Assembly: GCF_014650755.1 (NCBI RefSeq)
Contig: NZ_BMVO01000034.1
Location: forward strand, 1 to 43,617
Length of the DNA: 43,617 nt
From: Streptomyces chryseus
Lineage (GTDB): Bacteria; Actinomycetota; Actinomycetes; Streptomycetales; Streptomycetaceae
Direction of reading: 5' to 3'
In this document: positions 17,346 through 26,060 of the stretch, piece after piece
Layout of the letters: every line of letters begins with the position of its first letter
How positions within the stretch are numbered: the stretch's first letter is position 1
Notes under the pieces: model-generated
The model's database searches: none
What the model saw: the letters and a program-made list of their open reading frames with translations, nothing else
What the model was told of the DNA's origin: nothing
Translations under genes and position numbers: made by a program

Positions 17346-18692
17346 ATGCTCGACACCTCGCCCATCGCCTTCCCTGGCGACCCCGCCTACGACGCCGCCA
17401 CCGGCGTGTTCAACCTCGCCGGCCCTGCGCACCCCGCCGCCGCACTCACCGCCACCGGCCTCGCCGACGTGCGGGCCGCGATCAGCCATGCGTCGGCGCG
17501 AGGCCAGGGCGTTCGCATCCACACCACAGGCCACTCCGCCGGCGCGGCCACCTCAATGACCGGCGCCCTCCTGATCCGTCCCATCCTGCCCGGCGGCGTC
17601 GAGATCGACCCTAACCGCCGTCTGGCCCGCATCCCCGCGGGCACGCCCTGGAGCGCCGTCGTCCAAGCCGCCGCACCCCACGGCCTCGCCGCGCCCCACG
17701 GCACCTCGGGCACCGTCGGCGCCATCGGCTACCTGCTGCACGGAGGCGTGAGTCTCTACGGCCGCAAACTCGGCCTGGCCGCCAATCACATCCGCTCCGT
17801 CGAACTCATCACCGCAGACGGACACGTGCGCTGCGTGAGCGCTGCCGAGGACCCCGAACTCTTCTGGGCCATACGCGGCGGAGGTGGCGGCTTCGGCGTC
17901 GTCACCGCCGTCGAGATCGATCTCTTCCCGGTGACCGATCTCATCGCCGGCGCCGCCTTCTGGTCGTGGGAGCACGCCGAGGACGTGGTCGGCACCTGGT
18001 ACGACTGGACGCTGCACGCCCCCGACGAGGTCTCCACCTCCCTGCGCGTGATGAACCTGCCGGACCTGCCGGAGATCCCGCCGATGCTCAAGGGCGGTCC
18101 GGTGGTGTGCGTCGCCGGCGTCGCCCTGGCGGCCGCCTGCGCACGCGACCTGCTCGACCCGCTGCGCAAGATCGGCGAGCCGGTACTCGACACCTGGCAG
18201 GACTGCGGTCCCGAAGTGGTCCCGGACGTCCACATGGACCCCGACGAGCCCGGCACCTTCATCGGCGACCACCTGCTGCTCGCCGAGCCGGGCCGTGAAG
18301 GAATCGCCGCATTCCTGCGGATGACCGGCGAAGGCTCCGGCTCGCCCCTGATCGCCGCCGAGCTGCGACAGCTCGGCGGGCGCATGGCCGTCGCCGCCCC
18401 GGCCGGCGGCGTGCTGAACCGCCTGGACGCGCGCCTGGCCTACATGGGCGCCGGCGTCCCGGAGCTGCGCGGCACGCCGGAGGAGATCATCGAACACTGC
18501 GACAAGGTGCGCGCCGCCCTGGGCCCGTGGGATACGGGCCGGACCGCGCCCGGCTTCGTGAAGGGCTTGGACCGGCCGCGCGGGCACCTGTCCGAAGCCG
18601 ATGTCCGGGCGGTCGAGCGGGTCCGGGCGCGCGTGGACCCCGACGGCCTGTTCCGGGGCGACGCGATGCCGGAGACCATGATCGTGCCCTGA
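17346..18692 (+). CDS. BBE-like FAD-binding oxidoreductase, probably monocovalent
   Basis: A 448-residue VAO/BBE-family flavoprotein. H63 in 'HTTGHSAG' is the expected 8-alpha-histidyl FAD ligand. At the position of the second ligand ('PHGTSGTVGAIGYLLHGG') there is Ser/Thr instead of Cys, so FAD is probably attached only once. 'LFWAIRGGGGGFGVVTAVEI' is the classic family core. The C-terminal motif is 'ARVDPDGLFRGD'. ATG 17346 follows AAGGGGAC. It lies about 240 nt after the sigma-factor gene and heads a possible unit with the DHFR-like and SDR genes. Confidence 0.9.
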   Translation: MLDTSPIAFPGDPAYDAATGVFNLAGPAHPAAALTATGLADVRAAISHASARGQGVRIHTTGHSAGAATSMTGALLIRPILPGGVEIDPNRRLARIPAGTPWSAVVQAAAPHGLAAPHGTSGTVGAIGYLLHGGVSLYGRKLGLAANHIRSVELITADGHVRCVSAAEDPELFWAIRGGGGGFGVVTAVEIDLFPVTDLIAGAAFWSWEHAEDVVGTWYDWTLHAPDEVSTSLRVMNLPDLPEIPPMLKGGPVVCVAGVALAAACARDLLDPLRKIGEPVLDTWQDCGPEVVPDVHMDPDEPGTFIGDHLLLAEPGREGIAAFLRMTGEGSGSPLIAAELRQLGGRMAVAAPAGGVLNRLDARLAYMGAGVPELRGTPEEIIEHCDKVRAALGPWDTGRTAPGFVKGLDRPRGHLSEADVRAVERVRARVDPDGLFRGDAMPETMIVP

Positions 18693-18745
18693 CATCGGCA
18701 CGCAGGAAGACGCCCAGGACCTCCTGCCCTGCGATCGTCGGAGAC

Positions 18746-19371
18746 ATGCCCCAGGTGATCGCAGACATCTCCGTCTCCCTCGACGGCTTCGTCGCCGGCC
18801 CCGACGACAGCTCCGACCGCCGCGCCCTGGGCATCGGCGGCGAACGCCTCCACCAACAGCTCTTCGAACTCGACACCTGGCGCGCCCGAGCCGGGCGCGA
18901 GGGCGGCGACCGGGGAGTCGGCGCCGACATCATGGGCGAGTACTGCAACCGCACCGGCGCCACCGTGATCGGCCGCCGTATGTTCGACCACGGCGAGAAG
19001 GCGTGGGGCGACGAACCGCCGTTCCACGTACCGGTCTTCGTCGCGACGCACCGGCCGCTGCCGCCGCGCCCGATGTCCGGCGGCACCCGCTTCGAGTTCG
19101 TCGCCGGCGGCGTCGCGGAGGCGGTCGGGCGGGCCGTCGCCGCGGCCGTCCGCAGGGCAAGGACGTGGCGGTGATGGGCGGCGGACGTGTGATCGCCGCT
19201 GCCCGGGCCGCTGGTGTGCTGGACGAACTGCGCCTTCACGTAGTGCCGGTGCTGCTCGGTGGCGGCCGCCCGCTGTTCGCAGAGCCCATGGATCCCGCGG
19301 TCGCGTTGGAGACGACGCGCGTGGAGCTGTCGTCCGGCGTGACCCATGTAATCCATCGCGTTCTCAAGTAG
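18746..19371 (+). pseudogene. frameshifted DHFR/RibD-type reductase
   Basis: The first part (MPQVIADISVSLDGFVAGPD at 18746) is the N-terminus of a RibD C-terminal/dihydrofolate-reductase-like protein, with 'YCNRTGATVIGRRMFD' in the middle. This frame ends at a TGA at about 19172. The rest continues in another frame as 'KDVAVMGGGRVIAAARAAGV' and 'LRLHVVPVLLGGGRPLF' to a TAG at 19369, the normal family C-terminus. One base appears to be missing between about 19140 and 19155. Joined, the protein would be about 208 residues, the normal length. Either the gene is recently inactivated or there is a sequence error; the good preservation of both halves is compatible with an error. A role in reducing a pathway intermediate with NADPH would be inferred if it is intact. 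Confidence 0.8.
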
Positions 19372-19386
19372 GAAGGGAAGGCACAG

Positions 19387-20160
19387 ATGCTCTCCGACAA
19401 GGTGATGCTGGTGACCGGCGTCGGCCCCGGCCTCGGCCGCGAGATCGCGGTCCGCGGCGCCGCGGCCGGAGCCGACGTGGTCCTGGCGGCCCGCACCGAG
19501 ACGGTCCTGACGTCGGTGGCTGCCGAGGTCGAGTCCCACGGCCGCCGGGCGCTGGCGGTCCCCACCGACATCCTCGACCCCGACGCCTGCCGGGCGCTGA
19601 CCGAGCGTGCCCTGGACACCTTCGGCCGGGTGGACGTGTTCGTCAGCAACGCTTTCGCACCCCCGGCGATGGGCGACCTGGCGACGATGGACCTGGACGC
19701 CGTGCGCGCCTCGCTGGAGACGGACGCCCTGGCCGCGCTGCGCCTGGTCCAGCTCCTGGCGCCGACCCTGACCGGACACGCAGGTTCGGTCGTGATGGTC
19801 AGCTCGGCGGTGGTGCACCACTCCCGCCCCAACTTCGGCGCCTACAAGGCTTCGAAATCGGCGCTGCACTCACTGGCCGGCAGCCTGGCCACCGAGCTGG
19901 GCCCGAGCGGCGTCCGGGTCAACACCGTCGTACCGAACTACATCTGGACCGAGGCGTTGAAGGGCTGGTTCGCGATGCAGGCCGCTGAGCGGGGGGTGAC
20001 GCTGGAGGACGTCTACGCCGAGACCGCGGCCGCGTTCGACCTGCGCCGGCTGCCCGACCCGGGCGACGTCGCCAACGCGGTGCTGTACCTGGCCTCGGAC
20101 CTGGCCAGGGCGATCACCGGGCAGAGTCTCAACGTCGACGCGGGTGAATTCCACTCCTAG
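19387..20160 (+). CDS. short-chain dehydrogenase/reductase (SDR)
   Basis: A 257-residue classical SDR. The cofactor motif is 'TGVGPGLG' (residues 10-17). Catalytic residues are S139/S140 in 'MVSSAVVHH' and Y153/K157 in 'GAYKASK'. The expected N-A-G motif is replaced by S-N-A-F. The C-terminal 'AITGQSLNVDAGEFHS' is standard. R36 at the end of the second strand ('AARTE') suggests NADPH. The start ATG 19387 has an AGGAAGGGAAGG ribosome site. The gene is 15 nt downstream of the DHFR-like gene, probably co-transcribed. Its stop codon TAG (20158-20160) falls exactly on the left junction of the IS630 insertion and is preserved. Confidence 0.92.
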   Translation: MLSDKVMLVTGVGPGLGREIAVRGAAAGADVVLAARTETVLTSVAAEVESHGRRALAVPTDILDPDACRALTERALDTFGRVDVFVSNAFAPPAMGDLATMDLDAVRASLETDALAALRLVQLLAPTLTGHAGSVVMVSSAVVHHSRPNFGAYKASKSALHSLAGSLATELGPSGVRVNTVVPNYIWTEALKGWFAMQAAERGVTLEDVYAETAAAFDLRRLPDPGDVANAVLYLASDLARAITGQSLNVDAGEFHS

Positions 20161-20183
20161 TGCCGCATCAGGCAACGTTCGCC
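20160..20183 (+). repeat. left terminal inverted repeat of the IS630 element
   Basis: This 24-bp sequence (starts GTGCCGCATCAGG) is repeated perfectly in reverse orientation at 21361-21384. Together with the flanking TA it defines the element boundary. Confidence 0.9.
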
Positions 20184-21340
20184 CTGTTCACGACCTCGCG
20201 GAGGCGTTCGTCGGCGGCGTGCTTGTTCCGCCAGATGATGTGGCGGCGGATCATGCTGCCCTGGTCTTTGTGGCTGGCGTGGTCGGTGCCGTCGAGTGCG
20301 AAGTAGCGCAGGGCGGTGAACTGGGCCTCGATCCGGTTGAGCCAGGAGCTGTTGGTCGGTGTGTAGGCGATCTCCACGTTGTTCGCCGCCGCCCACGTCG
20401 CGACCCGCTGGCAGCGCTTTGTCGTCAGGTGCGGTGAGTAGTTGTCGCAGACGATCGCAATGCGTGTGTCCAGTGGGTGCAGGGAGCGCAGGTAGCGGCA
20501 GAACTCGAGGAACTTCGACCTGTTCTTGGTCTTCTTGACGTGCCCGTAGAGCTGGTCCTTGGTGAGGTCGTAGGCGGCGAACAGGTGCCGGACTCCGTGC
20601 GGGCGGGTGTAGGTCGCCCGGCGACGTGGCCGGGGTTCGCGGTCGGGATCCTTGTGCCGGCCGCCGCGTTCGGCCCACTGCCGGCCGGGGTGGGGCTGGA
20701 GGTTGAGCGGCCCGAACTCGTCCATGCGGAAGACGACTTCGGGCTCGCCGTCGTCGGGCGTGACCTCGCCGTCGGCGATCGCGTAGAGATGCTCGACGCG
20801 GGCCTTCTTGGCCGCGTAGTCCGGGTCGCGTGAGGTCTTCCAGGTCTTCACGCGTTGAAAGGAGACGCCCTCCTCGCGGAGCAGGATGCGCAGGCCCTCG
20901 TGGCTGATGTCGTCGACCACCCCCTCGGCGACCAGGAAGTCGGCCAGCTTGGCCAGGCTCCAGGTCGAAAACGGCAGGCGGTGCTCGACCGGCTTGGACT
21001 TGGCGATCTTCTTGATCTCCCGGCGCTCGGGGAGCGTGAGGGTTCCCGGGCGGCCGCCCTTGTACTTCGGGTAGAGCGCCTCGAAGCCATCGGTGTTGAA
21101 GTTGTGGATCACGTCCCGGACTCGGTCCGCACTGGTGAATGTCACCTCGGCGATCTTCGCCACCGGCATGGCTTGCGCGGACAACAGCACGATCTGGGCC
21201 CGCCGCCAGGTCACCACCGATCCGGTGCCTCTGCGGATGATCCGCAGCAGCCGCCGGCCCTCGTCGTCATCAATCTCCCGGACCCGCACACGTTCAGCCA
21301 CTCCGACATTGTGGCTGTCTGATGCCTCCCGACGCAGCAA
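20168..21340 (-). CDS. IS630-family transposase
   Basis: A 390-residue transposase. The N-terminal part carries a helix-turn-helix ('MPVAKIAEVTFTSADRVRDV') and a winged second domain ('FSTWSLAKLADFLVAEGVVD'). The DDE catalytic domain shows D in 'VFRMDEFGPL', D in 'IAIVCDNYSPH' and E in 'SSWLNRIEAQF'. The frame nearly fills the element, starting 20 nt inside the right repeat. The true start may be a few codons downstream (GTG at 'VAERVRVREID'). It catalyses cut-and-paste transposition into TA sites. Confidence 0.93.
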   Translation of the reverse strand: MLRREASDSHNVGVAERVRVREIDDDEGRRLLRIIRRGTGSVVTWRRAQIVLLSAQAMPVAKIAEVTFTSADRVRDVIHNFNTDGFEALYPKYKGGRPGTLTLPERREIKKIAKSKPVEHRLPFSTWSLAKLADFLVAEGVVDDISHEGLRILLREEGVSFQRVKTWKTSRDPDYAAKKARVEHLYAIADGEVTPDDGEPEVVFRMDEFGPLNLQPHPGRQWAERGGRHKDPDREPRPRRRATYTRPHGVRHLFAAYDLTKDQLYGHVKKTKNRSKFLEFCRYLRSLHPLDTRIAIVCDNYSPHLTTKRCQRVATWAAANNVEIAYTPTNSSWLNRIEAQFTALRYFALDGTDHASHKDQGSMIRRHIIWRNKHAADERLREVVNRANVA

Positions 21341-21360
21341 CCCAGCGATGCGTCATGACG

Positions 21361-21384
21361 GGCGAACGTTGCCTGATGCGGCAC
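21361..21384 (-). repeat. right terminal inverted repeat of the IS630 element
   Basis: The reverse complement of 20160-20183, perfect over 24 bp, followed by the duplicated TA and a G that completes the CTAG target copy. Confidence 0.9.
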
Positions 21385-21387
21385 TAG

Positions 21388-21637
21388 CAGGGCTTGGCCG
21401 GGTTGACACCGGTGCCGTGATGTCACGGCGACAGGAGGGGCAGGCACCGGTCCTGACCGAGAGAAGGCCCTGAACCTCGCGGACAACTGATGGCCACTCG
21501 GGCTGCTGCCGCCCTTGCGGGAAACGGGCCAGGCGCTGGAGAGCGCAGAAGGGGTGCGCGGCACCGACGAGGGTGACGTGATGGCGCCGGCCGTTCCAGG
21601 CGCGGCCTTCGAAGTGGCCTAGGCCCCGGGCCACCAC
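21388..21637 (-). pseudogene. IS701-like transposase C-terminal remnant
   Basis: The minus-strand frame reads 'GLGHFEGRAWNGRRHHVTLV' then 'GAAHPFCALQRLARF' and 'SVRTGACPSCRRD'. This matches the C-terminus of IS701-type transposases (D-H-F-E-G-R-S-W-x-G-W-H-H-H-V-T-L, then a helix and C-P-x-C-x-x). Catalytic residues upstream are not recognisable. The frame runs into the IS630 element, which inserted beside or into this relic, so the site has been hit by mobile elements at least twice. 21638-21865 holds nothing I recognise. Confidence 0.7.
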
Positions 21638-21865
21638 GTCCTCCCCGGCGCCCGCCGCCCGACCCGGCGCCGATCACCAGCCCCGGGCCGTGTCCGCGGG
21701 GCTCCGTGCCCGGCCCGCCGGCATGCCGGTCGTCATATGCGCGGCCCGCCGCGCTCGGACCGGCTGGTGGTGCGGGACCCGGCGGACACGGCCCGCGCCC
21801 GCACCCTCCTCGATCTCGTCGCGCGAGAAGCGGCGCCAACGGCTTTCCCGACCGCCGGTCACCCG

Positions 21866-21893
21866 TGTCGGTGGTCGCCTGTGACCACCGACA
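21866..21893 (-). terminator. terminator after the minus-strand oxygenase/C-domain unit
   Basis: An 11-bp inverted repeat (21866-21876 with 21883-21893) with a 6-nt loop lies 11 nt past the stop codon of the minus-strand gene ending at 21905. It is a good position for an intrinsic terminator of that operon. Confidence 0.7.
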
Positions 21894-21904
21894 TTGGTTG
21901 GGGA

Positions 21905-23164
21905 CTACGCATTCGGTGCGGGCCGACGCCGCGCGCTGGCCAGCCTGAGCTGGGCAAACCCACGGTTGGCCACGGTAGTGAGCAGCACGGCGGAGCTGGC
22001 GTGCGTACGCCCGGTGGAGAGGTCGCGCCAGACCCGTTCCAGGCGGGTTCCCTCACGTACGGCATGGCTACCGGCGGTCGGCTGGAGAATCTCGTCAACG
22101 GCCCGCCAGGCCAGCTCCGTGGCCTCTCGACAGGTGATCGCGATCCGCACGTCCTCCTCGGCGGTGAACGCCCCGACCGGCAGCCCGGACAGCTCGTGCC
22201 AGCGCCGCGACGCCGCGAGAACCAACGTCTCGGCGGCGTCGATCATGCCGCTGGCCTTCCCGTACCAGAGCTGGAAGTCGGGATCCTCCGCCCTGGGCAG
22301 GAACGGTGGGATGATCGTGGTGCGGGAGAACATCAGCTCCGTGTACGCGTCGAGCGCGCCCTGGCACATACCGACCGCGATGTGCGCGCCCTCCAGAGCC
22401 ATCGAGCTTGCCGGCGCGCCACCGTACTGCGGGTGCGCGTGCAGCTTGCGCCCCGGAGTGCCCTCGGTCACCGAGATCTCCTCGAAGTTGACCTCGATGC
22501 CGAAGCTATCGGGGATGCGCCCGCTGGAGATCCGGATGCTGTGCGAACCGCTGCCCTTGAGGCCCAGCTGCCCACCCCAGTCGTCGAGCATGTCCCACTG
22601 ATCGCGGGGCGCGATGAACAGCAGCCGGCGTGGCGGGTTCGCATCATCCCCGGCGATCACGGTATTGCCGATCAGGTGGGTCGCGTACGGCGCGCCGGAG
22701 CAGTACCTCCACACACCGTCCAGGATCCAGCCGCCGTCCTCGGCGCGCGTGGCTGTTCCGTACGGGGCGTTGACGAGCGGCGCGATGAAGTCGCCGCCGC
22801 CGAAGATCTCGGCCTGCGCCTTCTCCTCGAACATGCTGCCGGCGAACAGCGAGTGTGCAGCCCCCAGGCAGAACATCCAGCCCGTGGACGGGCAGGCGCG
22901 GCACAGGGTCATCGCGACCTGCAGGAACGTGTCGAAGCCGAACTCGTAGCCGCCGTACCGCTTGGGCACCGTTATGCGGTAGAAGCCGGCGTCCCGGAAC
23001 GCCCGATGGGTGTCCTCGGCGTAATAGGTCCGCTGCTCGGTCTCGTGCTGGCGCGCCACCAGAGCGGGCACCATGGCCTTGGCCCTCTCGATCAACACGG
23101 CCGGGGTGACGTCGGCCTCGGGCAGCATGGCCGCGCCCCGCGCGGCGTTCTCGGTCTCGGTCAT
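21905..23164 (-). CDS. acyl-CoA dehydrogenase-fold flavin-dependent monooxygenase (second)
   Basis: A 419-residue homologue of the group D two-component flavin monooxygenases. It shows 'GFYRITVPKRYGGYEFGFDT' near residue 60, 'ACPSTGWMFCLGAAHSLF', the beta-domain text 'GLKGSGSHSIRISSGRIP', and C-terminal 'QPTAGSHAVREGTRLERVWR', typical of HsaA-like hydroxylases and not of true dehydrogenases. A separate reductase must supply reduced flavin; none is present. ATG 23164 lies 11 nt downstream of the condensation-enzyme stop, so both are in one minus-strand operon. It probably hydroxylates an aromatic or amine substrate. The substrate is unknown. It is clearly divergent from the paralogue at 1694-2884. 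Confidence 0.87.
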   Translation of the reverse strand: MTETENAARGAAMLPEADVTPAVLIERAKAMVPALVARQHETEQRTYYAEDTHRAFRDAGFYRITVPKRYGGYEFGFDTFLQVAMTLCRACPSTGWMFCLGAAHSLFAGSMFEEKAQAEIFGGGDFIAPLVNAPYGTATRAEDGGWILDGVWRYCSGAPYATHLIGNTVIAGDDANPPRRLLFIAPRDQWDMLDDWGGQLGLKGSGSHSIRISSGRIPDSFGIEVNFEEISVTEGTPGRKLHAHPQYGGAPASSMALEGAHIAVGMCQGALDAYTELMFSRTTIIPPFLPRAEDPDFQLWYGKASGMIDAAETLVLAASRRWHELSGLPVGAFTAEEDVRIAITCREATELAWRAVDEILQPTAGSHAVREGTRLERVWRDLSTGRTHASSAVLLTTVANRGFAQLRLASARRRPAPNA

Positions 23165-23175
23165 GGCGCCGGCCC

Positions 23176-24510
23176 TCAGATCGCCGAGTCCGGGGCGGCG
23201 ACCATTTCGCCGATCACCTCAAGGAACCCGGCTGCCTGATCGCCGACCTCGGCCTGCTCGAAAAGGTGTCGGCTGAAGCTGAGCCCGCCGACCACTTCCG
23301 TGTCGCTCAGGTGCATCGACCAGATCATGCCGTCCGGAGTGTCGGAGCCGAGCGGCTGCGGGATGACCCGCCGCCAGATCGCCGTGTACTCGAGGTCGCC
23401 GATCCGGTCGCCCTGCATCAGGTAGGGCGGCTGGACGGCCTGGAACAGGGTCGGCACCGCGTCGGGGCCGGCCGAGGACATCAGCTCGGGCGCCTCGGCG
23501 AGGATGTGCAGCAGCGGCAGCTCGTGCGAGAAGGCGCCGATGCAGGCCTTCCTGGTGCGGGAGACGACATCGCGGAAGGTCCGGCAGCCGTCGAGATTCA
23601 CCCGCAGCGGGCTGAAGTTGAAGAACGACCCGACCGTGGACTGGAATCGGTGCTCCCGGCCCGGCGTGAAGGTGGGCACCACGATGTCGGTCGCCCGGGT
23701 ACGGCGGTTCACGAAGACGGTGAACGCGGCGAGCAGCACCATGAACGGCGAGCTGCGCGTCTCCTTGGCCAGCCGGGACACCTCCGCGCTCAGGTGCGCG
23801 TCGGTGGTGAACCGGTGATAACTCGTCGCGGGGGACTGTCCGGTGGGGTGCACCGGCGCGACCAGGATCTTGGCGCCGCGCAGCGTCTCGCGCCAGTACG
23901 CCCGTGAAGCGGCCACCGCCGGCCCGTCGGCCTCCTCCTGCTGCGCGGCGACGTAGTCCCGGTACTGGGCCACCTCGGGCAGCTGCGGCTCGTCACCGGC
24001 CGCGCGAGCCGTGTAGCACTCCGCCAGGTCCCGCAGGATCACCTGGATCGACCAGACGTCGGCGGCGCTGTGGTGGGCGCACAGAACCAGAACGGAGTCC
24101 TGCTCGTCGAAGCGGCCGAGGACGGCCCGCAGCAACGGGACCTGGTCGGCCGGGAACGACCGGGTCTCCGCCTGGATCATGAGCTGCTCGGCGCGCCGGT
24201 CCCGGTCCGCGCCCGGCGACTCATCCAGGTCGACCAGCTCCAGCTCCGGCTGTACGGCGGGCAGCACGCTCTGCGCACCCCCGTTCTCCAAGTGCACCAC
24301 GGTGCGCAGCGCCTCATGCCGCTCGACCACATCGGCCAACGCCAGGCGCATGGCCCGCACGTCGACGCGGCCGTGGACCCGCCACGCGAAGACCTCCGTG
24401 TAGTGCGGCCCGAACGGCCCGGTCTTGAAGCCTTGGGCGAACATGCAGAGAAACTGCTGCTGCAGTGAGAGCGCCGCGGTTGTCTGCTGGGACTGCGAAG
24501 TCGTGGTCAT
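23176..24510 (-). CDS. stand-alone NRPS condensation-domain enzyme (SgcC5-like)
   Basis: A 444-residue single C domain. The active-site motif H146-H147-x-x-x-D151 is intact ('CAHHSAADVWS'), with V in place of the usual G after the Asp. The later latch region ('VVPTFTPGREHRFQSTVGSF') and the length fit a complete V-shaped C domain. Free-standing C enzymes such as SgcC5 join a carrier-bound beta-amino acid to an alcohol or amine of a separate acceptor. The start is ATG 24510 (MTTTSQS), after GAGGAGAG; the upstream extension overlaps the MIO remnant. It is in an operon with the flavin monooxygenase downstream. I infer that it transfers the beta-tyrosyl unit built by the 28.9-35.3 kb genes to an acceptor made elsewhere. 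Confidence 0.9.
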   Translation of the reverse strand: MTTTSQSQQTTAALSLQQQFLCMFAQGFKTGPFGPHYTEVFAWRVHGRVDVRAMRLALADVVERHEALRTVVHLENGGAQSVLPAVQPELELVDLDESPGADRDRRAEQLMIQAETRSFPADQVPLLRAVLGRFDEQDSVLVLCAHHSAADVWSIQVILRDLAECYTARAAGDEPQLPEVAQYRDYVAAQQEEADGPAVAASRAYWRETLRGAKILVAPVHPTGQSPATSYHRFTTDAHLSAEVSRLAKETRSSPFMVLLAAFTVFVNRRTRATDIVVPTFTPGREHRFQSTVGSFFNFSPLRVNLDGCRTFRDVVSRTRKACIGAFSHELPLLHILAEAPELMSSAGPDAVPTLFQAVQPPYLMQGDRIGDLEYTAIWRRVIPQPLGSDTPDGMIWSMHLSDTEVVGGLSFSRHLFEQAEVGDQAAGFLEVIGEMVAAPDSAI

Positions 24511-24523
24511 GTGGGATCTCTCC

Positions 24524-24850
24524 TCAGAAAAGGCGGACGCTGCCGTTGTGGAGGGCATCGATCAGCGTGTCGTGGTCGAGTTCGGCGGTGACCGGGCCAT
24601 GCCGACCACGCCCTGGTCGTCGCCGTTGGACGGCACGCTGTCAATGCCGGCCGGGCCGATCGTCCGGTTCTTCGCGACCGGCGTGGTGGCCGGGTACTGC
24701 GCACGTCCGTCACGAACGGATCGGCTGGCCGAAGCGGTTCGCGCCGTGGAAGATCTCCTGGTCGGTGAGGAACGGCGGGACGTCGTCGGCCGGCACGACC
24801 GGGCCAAACGGATGGGTCAGCGCACTGCTACGTGGCCGCGTCTCGATTCT
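24524..24850 (-). pseudogene. remnant of a second MIO ammonia-lyase/aminomutase
   Basis: Minus-strand fragments in three frames match the C-terminal half of the intact enzyme at 32095-33699. 'TDQEIFHGANRFGQP' corresponds to 'EDHEVFHGANFHGQP'. After a large internal deletion, 'AQYPATTPVAKNRTIGPA' and 'DSVPSNGDDQGVVGM' correspond to 'AQYPATALVAENRTIGPA' and 'QSVPSNGDNQDIVSM'. After another deletion comes 'DHDTLIDALHNGSVRLF' and a TGA at 24524. The MIO (Ala-Ser-Gly) region is gone. The final TGA overlaps the GAGGAG ribosome site of the C-domain gene, so a full aminomutase once lay directly upstream of the condensation enzyme. Confidence 0.87.
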
Positions 24851-25217
24851 CATCACAGCTTCGAGGGCCGCGCATCTTCGTGATTGCGCCCCCGGCCCAC
24901 CGCCACGACCGACAGGTTCAACCAGAGGAAACGGCCGCCCGTCCGCACGCCATGGCGGACCTCCGATACGCCGGCGCCGACGGCACCGGCCTCTGCACGA
25001 GGGGTGCGAGTGGAACTCCGGCAGCTCACACGGGCGTGCGTGCCGTAAGGGGCTGAGGAATTGAGCGCCAGGACGGTGCCGGACGAGAACGCCGTCGCGT
25101 CGGTGCCGGCCCCAGTCCGGGTGAGCTGCTCGCGGCTGGGACCGGCGATCCACCGCAGACCGACATCACGCTCCTGCCCGGTCAGCACGTATCCCTGCTG
25201 CGCCGCGTCCCGGCAGG
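24851..25217. other. gap without recognisable gene
   Basis: A frame on the minus strand stays open but reads as no known family. It may contain further decayed sequence of the MIO fossil. I see no terminator hairpin after the methyltransferase stop. Confidence 0.4.
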
Positions 25218-26060
25218 TCAGCTTCGGGGCTTTTGGACGGTGACAACCGCATAACCGATCTGGTCCGCCCCCGGTGCGAAGAAGTTCTCCAGCGTCTGCC
25301 GGAGTCCGTCGACGGCGGCCTCGCCGAACCGGCCGACCAGCTCGTCGCGCCGCGTATCCACGGCCTGCAGGTACTTGGGGCCCATCCCGAACACCCGCGG
25401 CCCGCACTGCAGGTACTCCGCCGGCTCGAACCCGGCCTCTCGCAACGTGTCCAGCCACTCGGCCACCGACAGCATCCGCTTCGCCCCGAAGTCGGCGGCG
25501 AACTGGCCGGCGGCCGCGACACCGAGCCCTTCGCGGGTGGGCTCGGTCAAGGACAGCAGGCCGCCGGGGCGCATCGCCCGGTGCAGGCTGCCGAGCGTAT
25601 GCCCGAGGTCACCGACGTAGACGAGAGACTCCATCGCCACCACCGCGTCGAAGCTGCCGTCCGGGAAGTCCAGCGAACCGAAGTCGCCGACCCGGAACGT
25701 GACCTGGTCGGCCAGCCCGGCCGCCCGGGCCCGGGCCCGGGCCTCGGCCACCTGGCGGGTGCTGATATTGACGCCGGTGACCTGCACCCCGTACTCGGTG
25801 GCGAGCTGGATGGCCGGTGCCCCGAGGCCGCAACCGACGTCGAGGACCCGATCACCCTTGCGCAGCCGGAGCGAATCCGCCACTTTGCGGGTCAGTCGCT
25901 GCGCCGCCTCGATCAACGGAGCCTCGTCCTCGTCGTCGTACCAGTAGGCCAGATGCACCTGGCCGTCGTTGAACACATTCGACATGTCGGACGACTCGTC
26001 GAACATCTCGGCGATCTCGTCCGTCTCCTGCGCCTGGCCAGTGGTCTTCGTGCTTTCCAT
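25218..26060 (-). CDS. SAM-dependent class I methyltransferase
   Basis: A 280-residue methyltransferase. SAM motif I is 'RVLDVGCGLGAPAIQLA' (residues 71-87). The acidic loop 'VTGVNISTRQVAEARARA' follows and motif II/III regions are 'FDAVVAMESLVYVGD' and 'AMRPGGLLSLTEP'. The N-terminal text 'VHLAYWYDDEDEAPLIEAAQ' and overall length resemble EryG/TylE-like O-methyltransferases of secondary metabolism. ATG 26060 (MESTKTT) is preceded by GAGAGGAGA; the upstream extension is not credible. It probably methylates a hydroxyl, possibly one introduced by the hydroxylases. It is followed by the MIO fossil and preceded by the YCII gene, with a terminator between the latter two. Confidence 0.9.
   Translation of the reverse strand: MESTKTTGQAQETDEIAEMFDESSDMSNVFNDGQVHLAYWYDDEDEAPLIEAAQRLTRKVADSLRLRKGDRVLDVGCGLGAPAIQLATEYGVQVTGVNISTRQVAEARARARAAGLADQVTFRVGDFGSLDFPDGSFDAVVAMESLVYVGDLGHTLGSLHRAMRPGGLLSLTEPTREGLGVAAAGQFAADFGAKRMLSVAEWLDTLREAGFEPAEYLQCGPRVFGMGPKYLQAVDTRRDELVGRFGEAAVDGLRQTLENFFAPGADQIGYAVVTVQKPRS

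Larger units (their letters stand above)
20160..21384 (-). mobile_element. complete IS630-family insertion sequence
   Basis: A 1225-bp element bounded by perfect inverted repeats of 24 bp (20160-20183 and 21361-21384) and by a TA duplication at 20158-20159 and 21385-21386 inside a CTAG target. These are the normal IS630/Tc1 target features. It contains one full-length transposase gene. The perfect ends and intact frame suggest a recent insertion. Confidence 0.92.
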
